Assembly (NCBI GenBank): GCA_963741055.1
Contig: CAVUGU010000002.1
Coordinates: forward strand, 124,001-188,000
Source of the DNA: Bog-756 sp963741055
GTDB taxonomy: Bacteria; Actinomycetota; Acidimicrobiia; Acidimicrobiales; RAAP-2
Direction of reading: 5' to 3'
DNA length: 64,000 bases
Both the position numbers and the translations under genes were made by a program. The notes below the pieces were generated by a model that saw only the letters and a list, made by a program, of their open reading frames with translations, did not search any database and was not told the DNA's origin. Of the stretch, positions 27,419 to 36,726 are shown one piece after another (positions within the stretch are counted from its first letter, which is position 1; each line of letters begins with the position of its first letter).

Positions 27419-27524
27419 CCCTTCGCCTCCGTGCTCCTACCGGCATCTCCGAGCACCTCCGATCGCCTCGGGACACCCCCGAAACCCGGTTCGGCGCCGG
27501 TGGCGAATTAGCATCGAGGACCGC

Positions 27525-27606
27525 GCGGGTGTGGCGGAACTGGCAGACGCGCCGGGCTTAGGACCCGGTCCCTTCGGGGGTGGGAGTTCGAGTCTCCCCG
27601 CCCGCA
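27525..27606 (+). tRNA. tRNA-Leu (anticodon TAG)
   Basis: Cloverleaf: acceptor GCGGGTG pairs with CGCCCGC (one G-T pair); anticodon stem CCGGG/CCCGG encloses loop CTTAGGA with anticodon TAG, reading CUA and by wobble other CUN codons. A long variable arm (TCCCTTCGGGGGT region), typical of Leu, precedes the T-arm GGGAG-TTCGAGT-CTCCC. The discriminator is A and CCA is not encoded. It lies divergent from the glycan operon and convergent with the FUSC gene, whose stop is 7 bases away. Confidence 0.96.
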
Positions 27607-27612
27607 CGCCGC

Positions 27613-29934
27613 TCAGACCAGGCTCGCGTGCCGGCGGCGGGCCGCGAAGAGCTCGGCGGCGCCCGCAAGATCGTCCTGCACCTCTCGCTGGGACTCGAGC
27701 AGCTGATCGGCCCAGAGCATGCGGAGGACCACCCGCAGCTGGTCGCGGCGCTGGCGGACGCGCGCCTCGTCGAGCGCCTCCCGCAGCACTTGGTGGAGCG
27801 TCGGATCGTGCTGCTCCGCGGGCTCGAGCGAGTCTCGCCGGCCGGCGAGCAACTCTGCGAACCCTTCGTACCATCGATGACTGGCGGCGTAGGCGTCGCG
27901 CAGCACCGCTGCCGCGACGTCCACCGACTCGAGGTCGGGACTCCCCGCGCCGAGACGTACGGGCGGCAGGCTGGCCAAGGTGTAGGCACCCAACCGGATG
28001 CGGTTGGCTCCGGTGAAGAGCTTGGTCGCCGTGTCGATGGGCACCACCTTGGTGCCACGCTCACCGAGGAACTGGCGGAACGCGTCGTCGAGGCGCAGGT
28101 AGGCGCGATGGGCGGTTCGGAACGCCGGCGCGGTGTCCACCCCCTCGGAGCTCACCAGACTGTTCACCGCGTCCGAGAGGTACCCGGAGTTGGCAACGAA
28201 GGCGTCGGCCAGTGCACGTCCGAATGCGGCGGTCGCGCCGCGAGGCCAGAAGAGCAGCCCGACGACGACGCTCACTGCACAGCCGATCGCCACGTCCTCG
28301 ATCCGGGTGAGCCCGACCCGCCACCCCGAGGGCTGGATGATGTTGAAGAGGATGACGACCATCACGGTGAACCCGGCCTGGCCGGCGGCAAAGGAAATCA
28401 TCGAGGGCGCCATCCCGGCCACCAGGACGGCGATGGGGAGCAGCACCCAGAGCGCAACCGAATGGGAGCCGATCCCGACCAGCAGCAGCGAGCCGATCAC
28501 GAATCCGACTGCGGTCCCCCCGATCGCCCGCAAAGCGGTGGAACCGGTCCCGAGGGCGTTCGAACGCAGGACCGCGAGCGTCCCGAGGACGACCCAGAAC
28601 GCGTGCTGGACGTTCGTCGCCTCGGCGACCGCGACGGCGAGCGCCAAGCCGGCGGCTCCGCGCACCGAGTTGCGGAACCAGACCGACTCGAAGGAGAGGT
28701 GGCTCCTGATTCGCGAGAGGCCGAGTGCCGGCGCAGGGCCGACTCCATCGGTCGGCTCGAGCGTGCCGGTCGGCTCCTCCCCGGCGGTCTCGAGCGCCGT
28801 GTCCGCCACCATCGAGGTGGCGACGCCGAGCGCGCGTGCGTGGAAGGCGGGATCGAGCAGGGTCTCGATGCCGGCGTCGGGTTCCCGGAGCGCGCCCGGG
28901 CGCTCCACCTCGAGTGGCTCGCCGGACGCGAGCATCCTCGACACCTCGGCGTCGAGCTCGTGGCGGACCAGTTGGTGGAGCCGCACGGTCGACGCCCGCA
29001 CCTCTTCGTCGACCGGCGTCGCACCGTTTTCGGGTACCCGCCCGTCACGGACCAGTCGGGCACTCGACTGCAGGGTCGCCGCGACGCCTCCGAGGATCCG
29101 TCGGACCGAAGGGCGGTCGACGTCGCGGGTGCTTTGCGTCTCCAACACCGCGTTCTCTGCGAGCCACTCGGTCCGGCCGACCAACTTCGCCAAGGCCATC
29201 GCGGTCAGAGAGGCGCCGGTGGGCGGGTAGGGGGTCGACCCGAAGGACGCCTGCAGCTCGGCCACCTCGGTGTCCATCGTCGTCTTGGCCGCGGTGTTGC
29301 GGTCGCCTTCGACGTGGGCCGTCGCGACCCCGGCTACCGCGGAGAGGGTGGCCGACAGCTGACGGCGCAACCGGTCGTGCCAGTGGACCGGCCAGATCAG
29401 GAGGCAGGCGGGGATCGCGGCGGCCGCGGCGAGTACGAAGCCGACGATCCGTGGGCCGATCTCAGCGACCGGTGCGGCCACCGCCACCGGGAGCACGAAG
29501 GTCAACAGCGCGGCGGTCGACGCGGTCGCGGCCTGCGGCGCGACGATCCCCGCGAAGAGGACGACGAAGCCGACCACCGCCATGGCGACCACGGCCAGCA
29601 CCTCGTGGGTCGACGCGGCGGTCCCGATGGTCACGAACACCACGCCGGTGGCGAACAATGCCAGGTAGGAGAGGAGGCGGGTCCGGGGTGGGCCTGCGAA
29701 GTCGACGAACAGCATCAGTGCGAACGAACCGAAGGAAGCGAACAGGCTCACCTGCGGATCGGAGAATGCGAAGTGAGCGATGGCGAAGATGCCGGATACG
29801 ACGACCGCGGCCCGGACCGACCGCTTGGTGGCGACGAGCCCGGGATCCTTCGCCCGGAACCAGCTCGTGACCCGCGAGCGCGCGGAGCTCGCGGGTCGGT
29901 CCGCCGTTTGGGTCACCAATCCAGGATCGGGCAC
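27613..29934 (-). CDS. FUSC-family membrane protein (aromatic acid exporter-like)
   Basis: A 773-residue integral membrane protein with two blocks of hydrophobic segments (about residues 30-180 and 430-580) separated by, and followed by, cytosolic helical regions. This duplicated layout and the segments around PQVSLFASFGSFALML and HAFWVVLGTLAVLRSN match the fusaric-acid-resistance / YccS / aromatic acid exporter superfamily. It may export aromatic or weak acids, or act in the membrane in another way. GTG at 29934 is chosen because it begins 22 bases after the methyltransferase stop; GTG at 29916 is also possible. No membrane-fusion partner gene is present nearby. Confidence 0.8.
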   Translation of the reverse strand: MPDPGLVTQTADRPASSARSRVTSWFRAKDPGLVATKRSVRAAVVVSGIFAIAHFAFSDPQVSLFASFGSFALMLFVDFAGPPRTRLLSYLALFATGVVFVTIGTAASTHEVLAVVAMAVVGFVVLFAGIVAPQAATASTAALLTFVLPVAVAAPVAEIGPRIVGFVLAAAAAIPACLLIWPVHWHDRLRRQLSATLSAVAGVATAHVEGDRNTAAKTTMDTEVAELQASFGSTPYPPTGASLTAMALAKLVGRTEWLAENAVLETQSTRDVDRPSVRRILGGVAATLQSSARLVRDGRVPENGATPVDEEVRASTVRLHQLVRHELDAEVSRMLASGEPLEVERPGALREPDAGIETLLDPAFHARALGVATSMVADTALETAGEEPTGTLEPTDGVGPAPALGLSRIRSHLSFESVWFRNSVRGAAGLALAVAVAEATNVQHAFWVVLGTLAVLRSNALGTGSTALRAIGGTAVGFVIGSLLLVGIGSHSVALWVLLPIAVLVAGMAPSMISFAAGQAGFTVMVVILFNIIQPSGWRVGLTRIEDVAIGCAVSVVVGLLFWPRGATAAFGRALADAFVANSGYLSDAVNSLVSSEGVDTAPAFRTAHRAYLRLDDAFRQFLGERGTKVVPIDTATKLFTGANRIRLGAYTLASLPPVRLGAGSPDLESVDVAAAVLRDAYAASHRWYEGFAELLAGRRDSLEPAEQHDPTLHQVLREALDEARVRQRRDQLRVVLRMLWADQLLESQREVQDDLAGAAELFAARRRHASLV

Positions 29935-29956
29935 CTGGCGGGTCTCCCCTCTTGGT

Positions 29957-30919
29957 TCAGAGCGGCTTCCTCGCCAGCACGGCGAGCAGGTAGCAGTTGT
30001 CGGCGTCGTAGTAGATGCCGTGGTTGGCAGCGAGCGCGGCGGGGTCGAAACGATCGGTGCGGGCACCGCCCCAGTTGAGGCCACGCTCGGTCAGCACCTC
30101 GAAGCCGGCAGCCGACAGCTTCGCCCGCAGCTCGGGAAGGGTGTACTCGACCTTGTGGTCGGGATCGATGAAATCGGGCTGTTGCAGACGACAGAGCCGG
30201 CCGTTCGGGGTGTCGACGGCGAGGTGACCTCCGGGGACGAGGACCCGGGCGGCTTCCGCGAGGACCACGTCGCCGTCGGCCTCGCTCACGTGCTCGATCG
30301 ACTGTCCGCTGTAGACGAGATCCACCGACTCGTCGGGCGCGAAGGCGAGGTCCGCCATCGAGCGGTACTCGTAGCGGACCCGCCCACGAGCGGTTTCCTC
30401 GGGTCCGAAGCGCTCGGACCGGTAGAGCGGATGACGATCGTCGGGCGGCAGATCGACGACGACCAGTTCGTCGAAGTCGTAGGGATAACCGAGGACGACC
30501 AGGGCGCCGCGCGGGTCGATGGTGTGGCCCCCACCGAGGTCGACGATCCTCCGTGCGGGCGGGAGCCCGATGATGAACTCTGCCCGGCTGGCGTGGAGCG
30601 AGCTGTGGAGGCTGGCCGCGCCGATCGGCACCTGGTTCCGGAACTCGCTCGAGCAGCGGATTCGGTCGACCACGTCGTCGTGGGAGAGGATCCCCGACGC
30701 CATCGCATCGGCCTGCTCTGTCCAGGCGGGTTCGTCCGGCTCCCGTCGGAGCAGCACGTTGTAGGCCATGCGTACCGCTTCTCTCGGTGCCAGCTGCGCA
30801 TAGGCCAGGCCGGCGAGCCGGCTGACCTCGCGACGCACCTTGCGATCGATGCGCCGCAGGTGGGGCGAGACCTTTCGCGTTCGTACCGGGCCGATGGCGG
30901 TGAACCTACCATCGGCCAT
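29957..30919 (-). CDS. DUF4214-like domain fused to a SAM-dependent methyltransferase
   Basis: A 320-residue protein. Residues about 45-95 (AYNVLLRREPDEPAWTEQAD through SSEFRNQ) fit the DUF4214 pattern usually found in surface and calcium-binding proteins. Residues 115-320 are a class I methyltransferase: motif I IVDLGGGHTIDPRG, VVVDLPP, motif IV SVDLVYSGQSIEHV, and VLVPGGHLAVDTPNG. Proteins of this build are common in glycan gene clusters, so it may belong functionally with the surface-glycan operon beyond the tRNA. ATG at 30919 is divergent from an SDR gene. The substrate is not known. Confidence 0.78.
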   Translation of the reverse strand: MADGRFTAIGPVRTRKVSPHLRRIDRKVRREVSRLAGLAYAQLAPREAVRMAYNVLLRREPDEPAWTEQADAMASGILSHDDVVDRIRCSSEFRNQVPIGAASLHSSLHASRAEFIIGLPPARRIVDLGGGHTIDPRGALVVLGYPYDFDELVVVDLPPDDRHPLYRSERFGPEETARGRVRYEYRSMADLAFAPDESVDLVYSGQSIEHVSEADGDVVLAEAARVLVPGGHLAVDTPNGRLCRLQQPDFIDPDHKVEYTLPELRAKLSAAGFEVLTERGLNWGGARTDRFDPAALAANHGIYYDADNCYLLAVLARKPL

Positions 30920-31026
30920 TCGGTCGCCCCGATCTTGCCGGAAGGGCCGCGCGTCGGACATGCTTCCCCGGTTCCGCTGCGGCCCCGGCCGCCGGCGGCG
31001 CTTCGAACCGGACACAGGAGGACGAC

Positions 31027-31929
31027 ATGGGAATGCTCGACGGCAAGGTGGCGATCGTCACCGGCGCTGGTCGCGGGATCGGCCGCGAGGAGGCGCTGCT
31101 GCTCGCATCCGAGGGCGCCAAGGTGATCGTCAACGACGTGGGCGCGTCCGTATCGGGCGAGGGAGGGGACAAGCATCCCGCCGAGGAAGTCGTCGAGCTG
31201 ATCAAGAAGTCGGGCAGCGACGGCGCGGTCAACTCGTCGGACGTGAGCTCGTGGCAGGGCGCGAAGGATCTGATCGACCAGGCGGTGGACACCTTCGGCA
31301 CGCTCGACATCCTGGTGAACAACGCCGGCATCCTCCGGGACAAGATGAGCTTCAACATGGACGAGTCGGACTGGGACGACGTCATCCGAGTCCACCTGAA
31401 GGGCCACTTCGCGCCGTCGCACCACGCCGCGGTCTACTGGCGTGGGAAGTCGAAGGCCGGCGAGCCGGTCGCCGCGCACATCGTGAACACCGCGTCGGAG
31501 GCCGGTCTCTACGGGAACGCCGGCCAGGCGAACTACTCGGCGGCCAAGGCGGGCATCGCGTCGATGACCTGGGTGCTCGCCCGTGAGCTCGAGCGGTACG
31601 GGGTCACCGTCAACTCGATCTCGCCGAGGGCCCGGACCCGGATGACCGAGAACCTCTTCGGCGAGATGGCAAAGGCGAAGGAGGGGTTCGACGAATGGGA
31701 TCCCCGCAACGTCGCGCAGCTGGTGACCTTCCTCGCCTCGGACGAGGCCTCCGACGTAACCGGTCAGAACTTCGTCGTCTTCGGCGGCAACGTGTGGGTG
31801 ATGGGCGGGTTCCACCCGGTCGGGGAGATCCGCCGGGATTCGATGTGGACCCCCTCGGAGCTGGCGAGCGCCAAGGGCGACCTGTTCAAGGGGATCTCGT
31901 CGGGCATCCCCAAGTTCAGCTTCTTCTAG
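31027..31929 (+). CDS. Short-chain dehydrogenase, 3-hydroxyacyl-CoA dehydrogenase type (HSD17B4-like)
   Basis: A 300-residue NAD(P)-dependent SDR: cofactor motif TGAGRGIG, NNAG, and catalytic Ser in TASEAG with YSAAK. The early insertion VGASVSGEGGDKHPAEEVV is typical of the dehydrogenase part of peroxisomal multifunctional enzyme type 2 and its mycobacterial relatives acting on 3-hydroxyacyl-CoA. A strong AGGAGG site precedes ATG at 31027. It converges on a MaoC hydratase gene, which would supply the 3-hydroxyacyl-CoA substrate. Together they form the hydration/dehydrogenation step of a beta-oxidation cycle; chain or ring substrate is unknown. Confidence 0.88.
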   Translation: MGMLDGKVAIVTGAGRGIGREEALLLASEGAKVIVNDVGASVSGEGGDKHPAEEVVELIKKSGSDGAVNSSDVSSWQGAKDLIDQAVDTFGTLDILVNNAGILRDKMSFNMDESDWDDVIRVHLKGHFAPSHHAAVYWRGKSKAGEPVAAHIVNTASEAGLYGNAGQANYSAAKAGIASMTWVLARELERYGVTVNSISPRARTRMTENLFGEMAKAKEGFDEWDPRNVAQLVTFLASDEASDVTGQNFVVFGGNVWVMGGFHPVGEIRRDSMWTPSELASAKGDLFKGISSGIPKFSFF

Positions 31930-31967
31930 GAGCAGGAGGCTCTTCCCTCTCCGGCGGCCGCCGAGGG

Positions 31968-32399
31968 TCAGGCCCGAGTCGGGACGACCGCGGTCGCCTC
32001 GCCGACCACCTTCTCCTCGCCGGCCGCGTTGGCGAGCCGGACGTCGAGGTCGACCAGATGGTCGTCGCCTTCGACGCGCTTGGCCTTCACCACGATCTGG
32101 GTGCGAAGGTCTTCGTCCGGCCAGGTCTGCTTGGCGAAGCGGACCTGGAACCGGCGGACGTTGCCGATGCCCACGTAGTCGGTGAGGGCGGAGCCGAGGA
32201 AGCCCATCGAGAACATCCCGTGCCCGAACACGCTCGGCTGCCCGGCCGCGACCGCCAGGACCTCGTCGTGGTGCATCGGGTTGAAGTCGCCCGAGGCGCC
32301 CGCGTACCTCACCAGGTCGGTGCGGGTCAGCACGTGGGTTCGCACCGGAGCCTGGTCTCCTTCGGACACGTCCTCGAAGTACAGCGCGGCGTCACCCAT
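31968..32399 (-). CDS. MaoC-like (R)-specific enoyl-CoA hydratase
   Basis: A 143-residue single hot-dog domain with the hydratase 2 motif GDFNPMHHDEVLA (catalytic Asp and His) and GHGMFSMGFLG. It would hydrate a trans-2-enoyl-CoA. ATG at 32399 was chosen as the start nearest the conserved domain. It begins a leftward group with the two acyl-CoA dehydrogenases upstream on the same strand and faces the SDR. The length is that of single-domain family members, which work as dimers. Confidence 0.88.
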   Translation of the reverse strand: MGDAALYFEDVSEGDQAPVRTHVLTRTDLVRYAGASGDFNPMHHDEVLAVAAGQPSVFGHGMFSMGFLGSALTDYVGIGNVRRFQVRFAKQTWPDEDLRTQIVVKAKRVEGDDHLVDLDVRLANAAGEEKVVGEATAVVPTRA

Positions 32400-32468
32400 C
32401 GGTCGGACCTCCGTCCTCGTGCTCGGCTCTCTCGATTCTCGCACACCCGGGCGTGCAGCTCCGCTGCC

Positions 32469-33530
32469 TCACCGGCCGGGCTCGGGGTCCCGCGGAAGCC
32501 CGAGCAGCCGCTCCCCGATCACGTTGCGCTGGACCTCGCTGGTGCCCCCCGCGATGGTCAGGCACTTGCTCTGAAGGACTCCGTGCGCCCAGCTCGCGGC
32601 CGCGCCGTCGGAGCGCACGCCCTCGGGTCCGAGGAGGTCGAGCCCGAATTCGTGCACCCGCTGGTCGAATTCGGCACCGGCCAGCTTGCCGACGCTCGAC
32701 TCGGGACCGGGCTCGAGTCGGCTCACCGAGCGGATCGTGGCCCGAAGGCCCAGCTGCGCGAGCGACTGCGCCTCCGCGGTCAGTGCGCCGAGGCGGTCGA
32801 GGGTGACCGGGTCGCCGAGCTCGGGTCGCGAAGCGAACAGGGCGAGCACCTCTTCGAGCACTCCGCCGAACGCACTGTCCGACGAGAGCGACACCCGCTC
32901 GTTGGCGAGCGTGGTGCGGGCGAGGAGCCAGCCGCCGTTCACCTCGCCGACGACGCACTCGTCGGGTACGAAGCAGCCGTCGAAGAAGACCTCGTTGAAG
33001 AGGGCCGCACCGGTGATCTCGCGCAGCGGCCGGACCGTGATCCCCGCAGAGCGCATGTCGACGAGGAAGTAGGTGATGCCGCGGTGCTTGGGTGCGTCCG
33101 GGTCGGTGCGCGCGAGGCAGATCCCCATGTGGGCGCGCTGCGCGACCGACGTCCAGACCTTTTGACCGTCGAGGGTCCATCCCCCCGGCACCTTCGTGGC
33201 GCGGGTGGCGAGCGCCGCGAGATCAGAACCCGCGCCCGGCTCGCTGAAGAGCTGGCACCAGACGACATCGCCACGGAGGGTCGGCATCACGAAGCGTTCA
33301 CGTTGTTCATCGGTGCCGTGGGCGATGATCGTCGGGAGGGCCCAGGCGGCGACCGCGAGGTTGGGACGGCGCAGGTTCGCCTCCTTGCACACCTGGTCGA
33401 TCACCAGCTGCTCGACCGGGCCGGCGTCCCGACCCCACGGAGCGGGCCAGTGAGGAGCGAGGAGTCCTTCTTCGGCGAGCGCGCGTCGCTGTTCGGCGGG
33501 GTCCTCCGTCGCGGCGATCGCTCGCAGCAC
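32469..33530 (-). CDS. Acyl-CoA dehydrogenase, subunit 1 of a pair
   Basis: 353 residues from GTG at 33530; the real start may be up to 17 codons upstream, since ELPPEADELHDRL in frame before it looks like family sequence but has only a CTG start. FAD-binding and fold motifs are QLFSEPGAGSDLA, DGQKVWTS, and the C-terminal GGTSEVQRNVIGERLLGLPRDP. It sits directly after a second, diverged acyl-CoA dehydrogenase. Paired FadE proteins forming alpha2-beta2 tetramers are known from mycobacterial steroid side-chain breakdown; the same is likely here. It introduces the alpha,beta double bond of the acyl-CoA. Confidence 0.88.
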   Translation of the reverse strand: MLRAIAATEDPAEQRRALAEEGLLAPHWPAPWGRDAGPVEQLVIDQVCKEANLRRPNLAVAAWALPTIIAHGTDEQRERFVMPTLRGDVVWCQLFSEPGAGSDLAALATRATKVPGGWTLDGQKVWTSVAQRAHMGICLARTDPDAPKHRGITYFLVDMRSAGITVRPLREITGAALFNEVFFDGCFVPDECVVGEVNGGWLLARTTLANERVSLSSDSAFGGVLEEVLALFASRPELGDPVTLDRLGALTAEAQSLAQLGLRATIRSVSRLEPGPESSVGKLAGAEFDQRVHEFGLDLLGPEGVRSDGAAASWAHGVLQSKCLTIAGGTSEVQRNVIGERLLGLPRDPEPGR

Positions 33531-33580
33531 CGGGCTCAGCCGGTCGTGCAGCTCGTCGGCCTCGGGAGGAAGCTCGACGC

Positions 33581-34724
33581 TCAGTCGCCGGCGCGTCCCC
33601 GACAGGGCGAGCGTGCGGACTCGGCACGCAGCGGAGCGGTGCCGCCGAAGAGCTGGCGGAGCGTCGTGGCCCGCCGCAGGTGGATGTGCGCGTCGTGCTC
33701 CCAGGTGAAACCCATCCCGCCGAGGACCTGAATGGCGCCGTTGGCTGCGGCGACGTAGCCGTCGAGTGCCAGAGACGCAGCGAGCTGCACCGAAAGATGG
33801 GCCTGCGCCCGGGTGTCCCGGTCGACCTCCTCATCGGAGACCTCGTCGGCCGAGGTGGCCGCGTCCCACGTCGCGGCCACCGACTGCTCGAGCTGGACCA
33901 GCATGTCGGCGAGGCGATGCTTCACGCCTTGGAACTGGCCGATCGGCCTGCCGAATTGGTGGCGATCGCGTGCGTGTTCCGCCGCGACTTCGAGGCACCA
34001 GCGTGCGCCCCCGACGGCTTCGGCGGCCGCGACGAGCAAGGCGAGGTCGCGGATCCGCTCGGTCGTGGCCGTGGTCAGGATCCGGGCCGGCGGGACGACG
34101 GCACGCCTCGAGCGTCCACGCCGCCGACGGCCGTGCGAGGTCGAAGCTCGGCACTCCTTCGACGGACCGCGCGTCGTCCCGTTCGAGGAGCACCCACAGT
34201 GTCGATCCCCCCGCCTCCACCGGCGCCAGCACCAGGGTCACCACGGTGCCGTTGACGATCGGCTGGACCGTTCCTTCGACGACCAGCGAGCCGTCGGGCC
34301 GCCGGGTGCCGATCAGGCCGGCCGGGGCTCGCGCGCTGCCGTCGGGCGACGCCACCGGATAGACGAGCGACGCGGGCGTCGCGCCGTCGATGACCGCGGG
34401 GAGGAACTCCTTGCCCGGCGCGCCGTGCTGGGCGAGCACCGCTCCGACCACGACGGTGGTCGCCCACGGGCCCGGCGCGGCCGCCCGCCCCAGCTCCTCG
34501 GCGGCCACCGCGAGCTCCACCAGTCCCGCGCCCTGTCCTCCGAACTCCTCGGGCAGATGGATCCCGAGCGTGCCGTGCGCGGCGAGGTCCTCCCAGAACG
34601 GCGGGAGTGCGTCGGCCGGAGCCTCGAGCGCCTCGCGGACGACGGCAGCAGGACACCGCGACTCGCACCACCCTCGAAGAGAGAGGCGGAGCTCCTCGTG
34701 CTCGTCGCGGATCCCGATCGGCAC
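33581..34724 (-). CDS. Acyl-CoA dehydrogenase, subunit 2 of a pair (one apparent frameshift)
   Basis: After removal of one base near 34105 it encodes 380 residues. The N-terminal domain has GTLGIHLPEEFGGQGAGLVE; the C-terminal domain has RHQFGRPIGQFQGVKHRLADM and GAIQVLGGMGFTWEHDAHIHLRR, the latter typical of the FAD-domain end of the family. It is more diverged than its neighbour, as usual for one half of a heteromeric FadE pair. GTG at 34724 overlaps no gene but starts three bases after the DoxX stop. The break lies between the two structural halves (EAC|VVPPARIL), so repair is convincing. Confidence 0.83.
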
Positions 34725-34726
34725 GA

Positions 34727-35182
34727 TCAGGCTCCGAAGAGGTGCAGCAGGTGGTCGATCGACCAGGTGTCCCACGCGTGGGTGCCGAGGATCACCACCG
34801 CGATGAGGATCATCATCAGGTTCTGACCCTGCTCGGCCCAGTCGGTGATCATCAGGACGAAGTACATCAGGTTCAACAGGATGCTGGCGAAGGCGGCGAT
34901 CGGCGTGAGGAAACCGAGTGCGAGACCCAGGCCGACCGCGAGCTCTCCGAAGACGACGACGTAGGCCATCGTTTTCGGATAGGGCCGGACGAACCGGTCG
35001 AAGCTGGTCTTCACGAATGCGAGCTTGTGCTTCTCGGCGACCGATGCGCCCCACGAGATGCCGGCTCCGCGGACCAGCCAGGCGGCCTTGTCCTTGTGGC
35101 GGAAGCTCTCGATCCACCAGAGGCCGATCCCGATCCGCAGGACTGCGAGCCACTCCGCTGTGGTCAACCAGGTCGTTTTCAC
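34727..35182 (-). CDS. DoxX-family small membrane protein
   Basis: A 151-residue protein with four hydrophobic helices (around residues 10-25, 70-90, 92-110 and 122-138). The opening LAVLRIGIGLWWIESF and the GELAVGLGLALGFLTPIAA segment match the DoxX / thiosulfate:quinone oxidoreductase small-subunit-like family. Such proteins interact with quinones or with redox partners in the membrane. Its place immediately upstream of an acyl-CoA dehydrogenase pair may mean an electron-transfer link, but that is speculation. Confidence 0.8.
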   Translation of the reverse strand: MKTTWLTTAEWLAVLRIGIGLWWIESFRHKDKAAWLVRGAGISWGASVAEKHKLAFVKTSFDRFVRPYPKTMAYVVVFGELAVGLGLALGFLTPIAAFASILLNLMYFVLMITDWAEQGQNLMMILIAVVILGTHAWDTWSIDHLLHLFGA

Positions 35183-35242
35183 GGCTGAGTTTCTAGCATC
35201 CCCGACCGAAGGCCAGCCCAGGCGCGCGCCCGCCTTGGTTCC

Positions 35243-36077
35243 TCACCAACCGCGGAACGTCGGTTCCCGGCGCTCCGCGAACGCGCGAAGCCCTTCGCGA
35301 CAGTCCTCGGTACCGACCACGAGCTCCTGCGCGACCGCCTCGTCCCAGAGCGCGGCGGCCCGGTCCGACTCGAGGGAGCGGTTGGTGAGGTACTTGGCGG
35401 CCGCGATGGCGCGGGTCGGGCCCGACGCCAGACGTGCCGCCCACTGCCCGGCGAGGTCGTGCAGCTCGTCTCGCGGCACCACCCGGTTGACCAGACCGAG
35501 TCGCTCCGCGTCCCGAGCCGGGAGCTCGTCGCCGAAGAAGAAGAGCTCCTTCGCGCGCTGGATGCCGATCAGGCGAGGGAGCAGATACGCGCCTCCCGCG
35601 TCCGGCGCGATGCCCCGGCGGACGAACACCTCGATGAAGCCGGCCTCTTCGGCGGCGAGCACCAGGTCGCAGGCGAGCGCCAGGTGCATGCCGCCACCGG
35701 CGGCGGTCGCGTTGACGGCCGCGACGACCGGCTTCTCGCAGTCGAGCACCGCCGTGATCAGTCGCTGCCAACCCATGCGGATCAGACGGGCGGCTTCTCC
35801 GACCGGGCGGTCGGGGGCGCCCTCGGGCCGGGGAGGTCCCGGTTCTTGCGAGCGCAGGTCCGCACCGGTGCAGAAGCCCTTCTCTCCGGCGCCGGTCAGC
35901 ACCACCGCCCGCACCGCGAGATCGGCCGAGGCCTCCTCCAGCCACTCGACCATCTGGTTCCGCATCGCCGCGGTGATCGCGTTGCCCGCCTCGGGCCGGT
36001 TGAGGGTGATCCAGCACACCCCGTCGTCGATCTGGGCCAGGACCTGTTCGTCCCGGTCGGCGCCGGACGCGCGCCAT
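35243..36077 (-). CDS. Enoyl-CoA hydratase/isomerase (crotonase), one apparent frameshift near the start
   Basis: After repair, 277 residues. Oxyanion-hole regions FCTGADLRSQ and NATAAGGGMHLALACDL are present; an acidic residue at the second catalytic position lies in FIEVFVRRGIAPDAGG. ATG at 36077 overlaps the stop of the upstream MaoC gene as TGATG; one extra base within the first ten codons (GCGCGCG run) breaks the frame. It is part of the same leftward fatty-acyl breakdown group. Substrate unknown. Confidence 0.85.
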
Positions 36078-36577
36078 CAGCCGCGATGGATGATGTTCAT
36101 GCGCGACGTGCAGACCGCCTCGCCGCTCTCCCGATCACGCCAGTCGGTCTCCACGACGACGAAGGTCATGGTCCGTCCCTTGGACTCCTTGCGGTAGGCG
36201 TCGACGACCTTGCCTTCACCGACCAACACGTCGCCGGCATAGACCGGCCGGCGGTAGGTGAACTCCTGTTCGCCGTGGAGGATGATGCCGCCCTTCGCCA
36301 TGAGCGGGCCGAGCACCTCGGCCATCGGGTTCCCCTTCGGTGCCTCGCTCGACTGCAGCTCCGGATACGCGCCGAAGTTCTCCATCACGAAGGGGTAGGT
36401 GGGTGGCGCGGGGATCCCCGCGAGCCCGGCGTCGGTGGCCGCCCTCGGGTCGCGGTAGATCGGACTGTCGTCCTTCACTGCGGTCGCGAACTCGGCGAGC
36501 TTGCCTCGTTCCACGGTGACCACCGTGGTGCTGGTCGGCTTGCCGATGATCGAATCGAGGACGTCGTCGTCTGCCAC
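36077..36577 (-). CDS. MaoC-type N-terminal dehydratase domain protein (FAS1-like hot-dog)
   Basis: A 166-residue hot-dog-fold protein with the pattern of the MaoC_dehydrat_N / HadA-like group: ERGKLAEFATAVKDDSPIYRD, IPAPPTYPFVMEN, HGEQEFTYRRPVYAGDVL. These proteins usually act as half of a heterodimeric (R)-hydratase, such as HadAB or ChsH1H2 relatives, and lack the catalytic Asp/His pair themselves. GTG at 36577 is preceded by GAGGAG. The single-domain MaoC at 31968 could be the catalytic partner. It heads the leftward group that includes the crotonase. Confidence 0.82.
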   Translation of the reverse strand: MADDDVLDSIIGKPTSTTVVTVERGKLAEFATAVKDDSPIYRDPRAATDAGLAGIPAPPTYPFVMENFGAYPELQSSEAPKGNPMAEVLGPLMAKGGIILHGEQEFTYRRPVYAGDVLVGEGKVVDAYRKESKGRTMTFVVVETDWRDRESGEAVCTSRMNIIHRG

Positions 36578-36726
36578 CTGGGGCTCCTCCCCTCTCGTCG
36601 CCCGGCGCAGGCGCCGGGCGTCGGCCCGCAACCTAGCGCGGGCCCGCTTGCGCCCTGCGATCCGATGCTCGGAAGAACTCAGAAGAAGCAGTGAGACTCG
36701 CCTTCGCCGTGGCCTACAGTGCGCCG

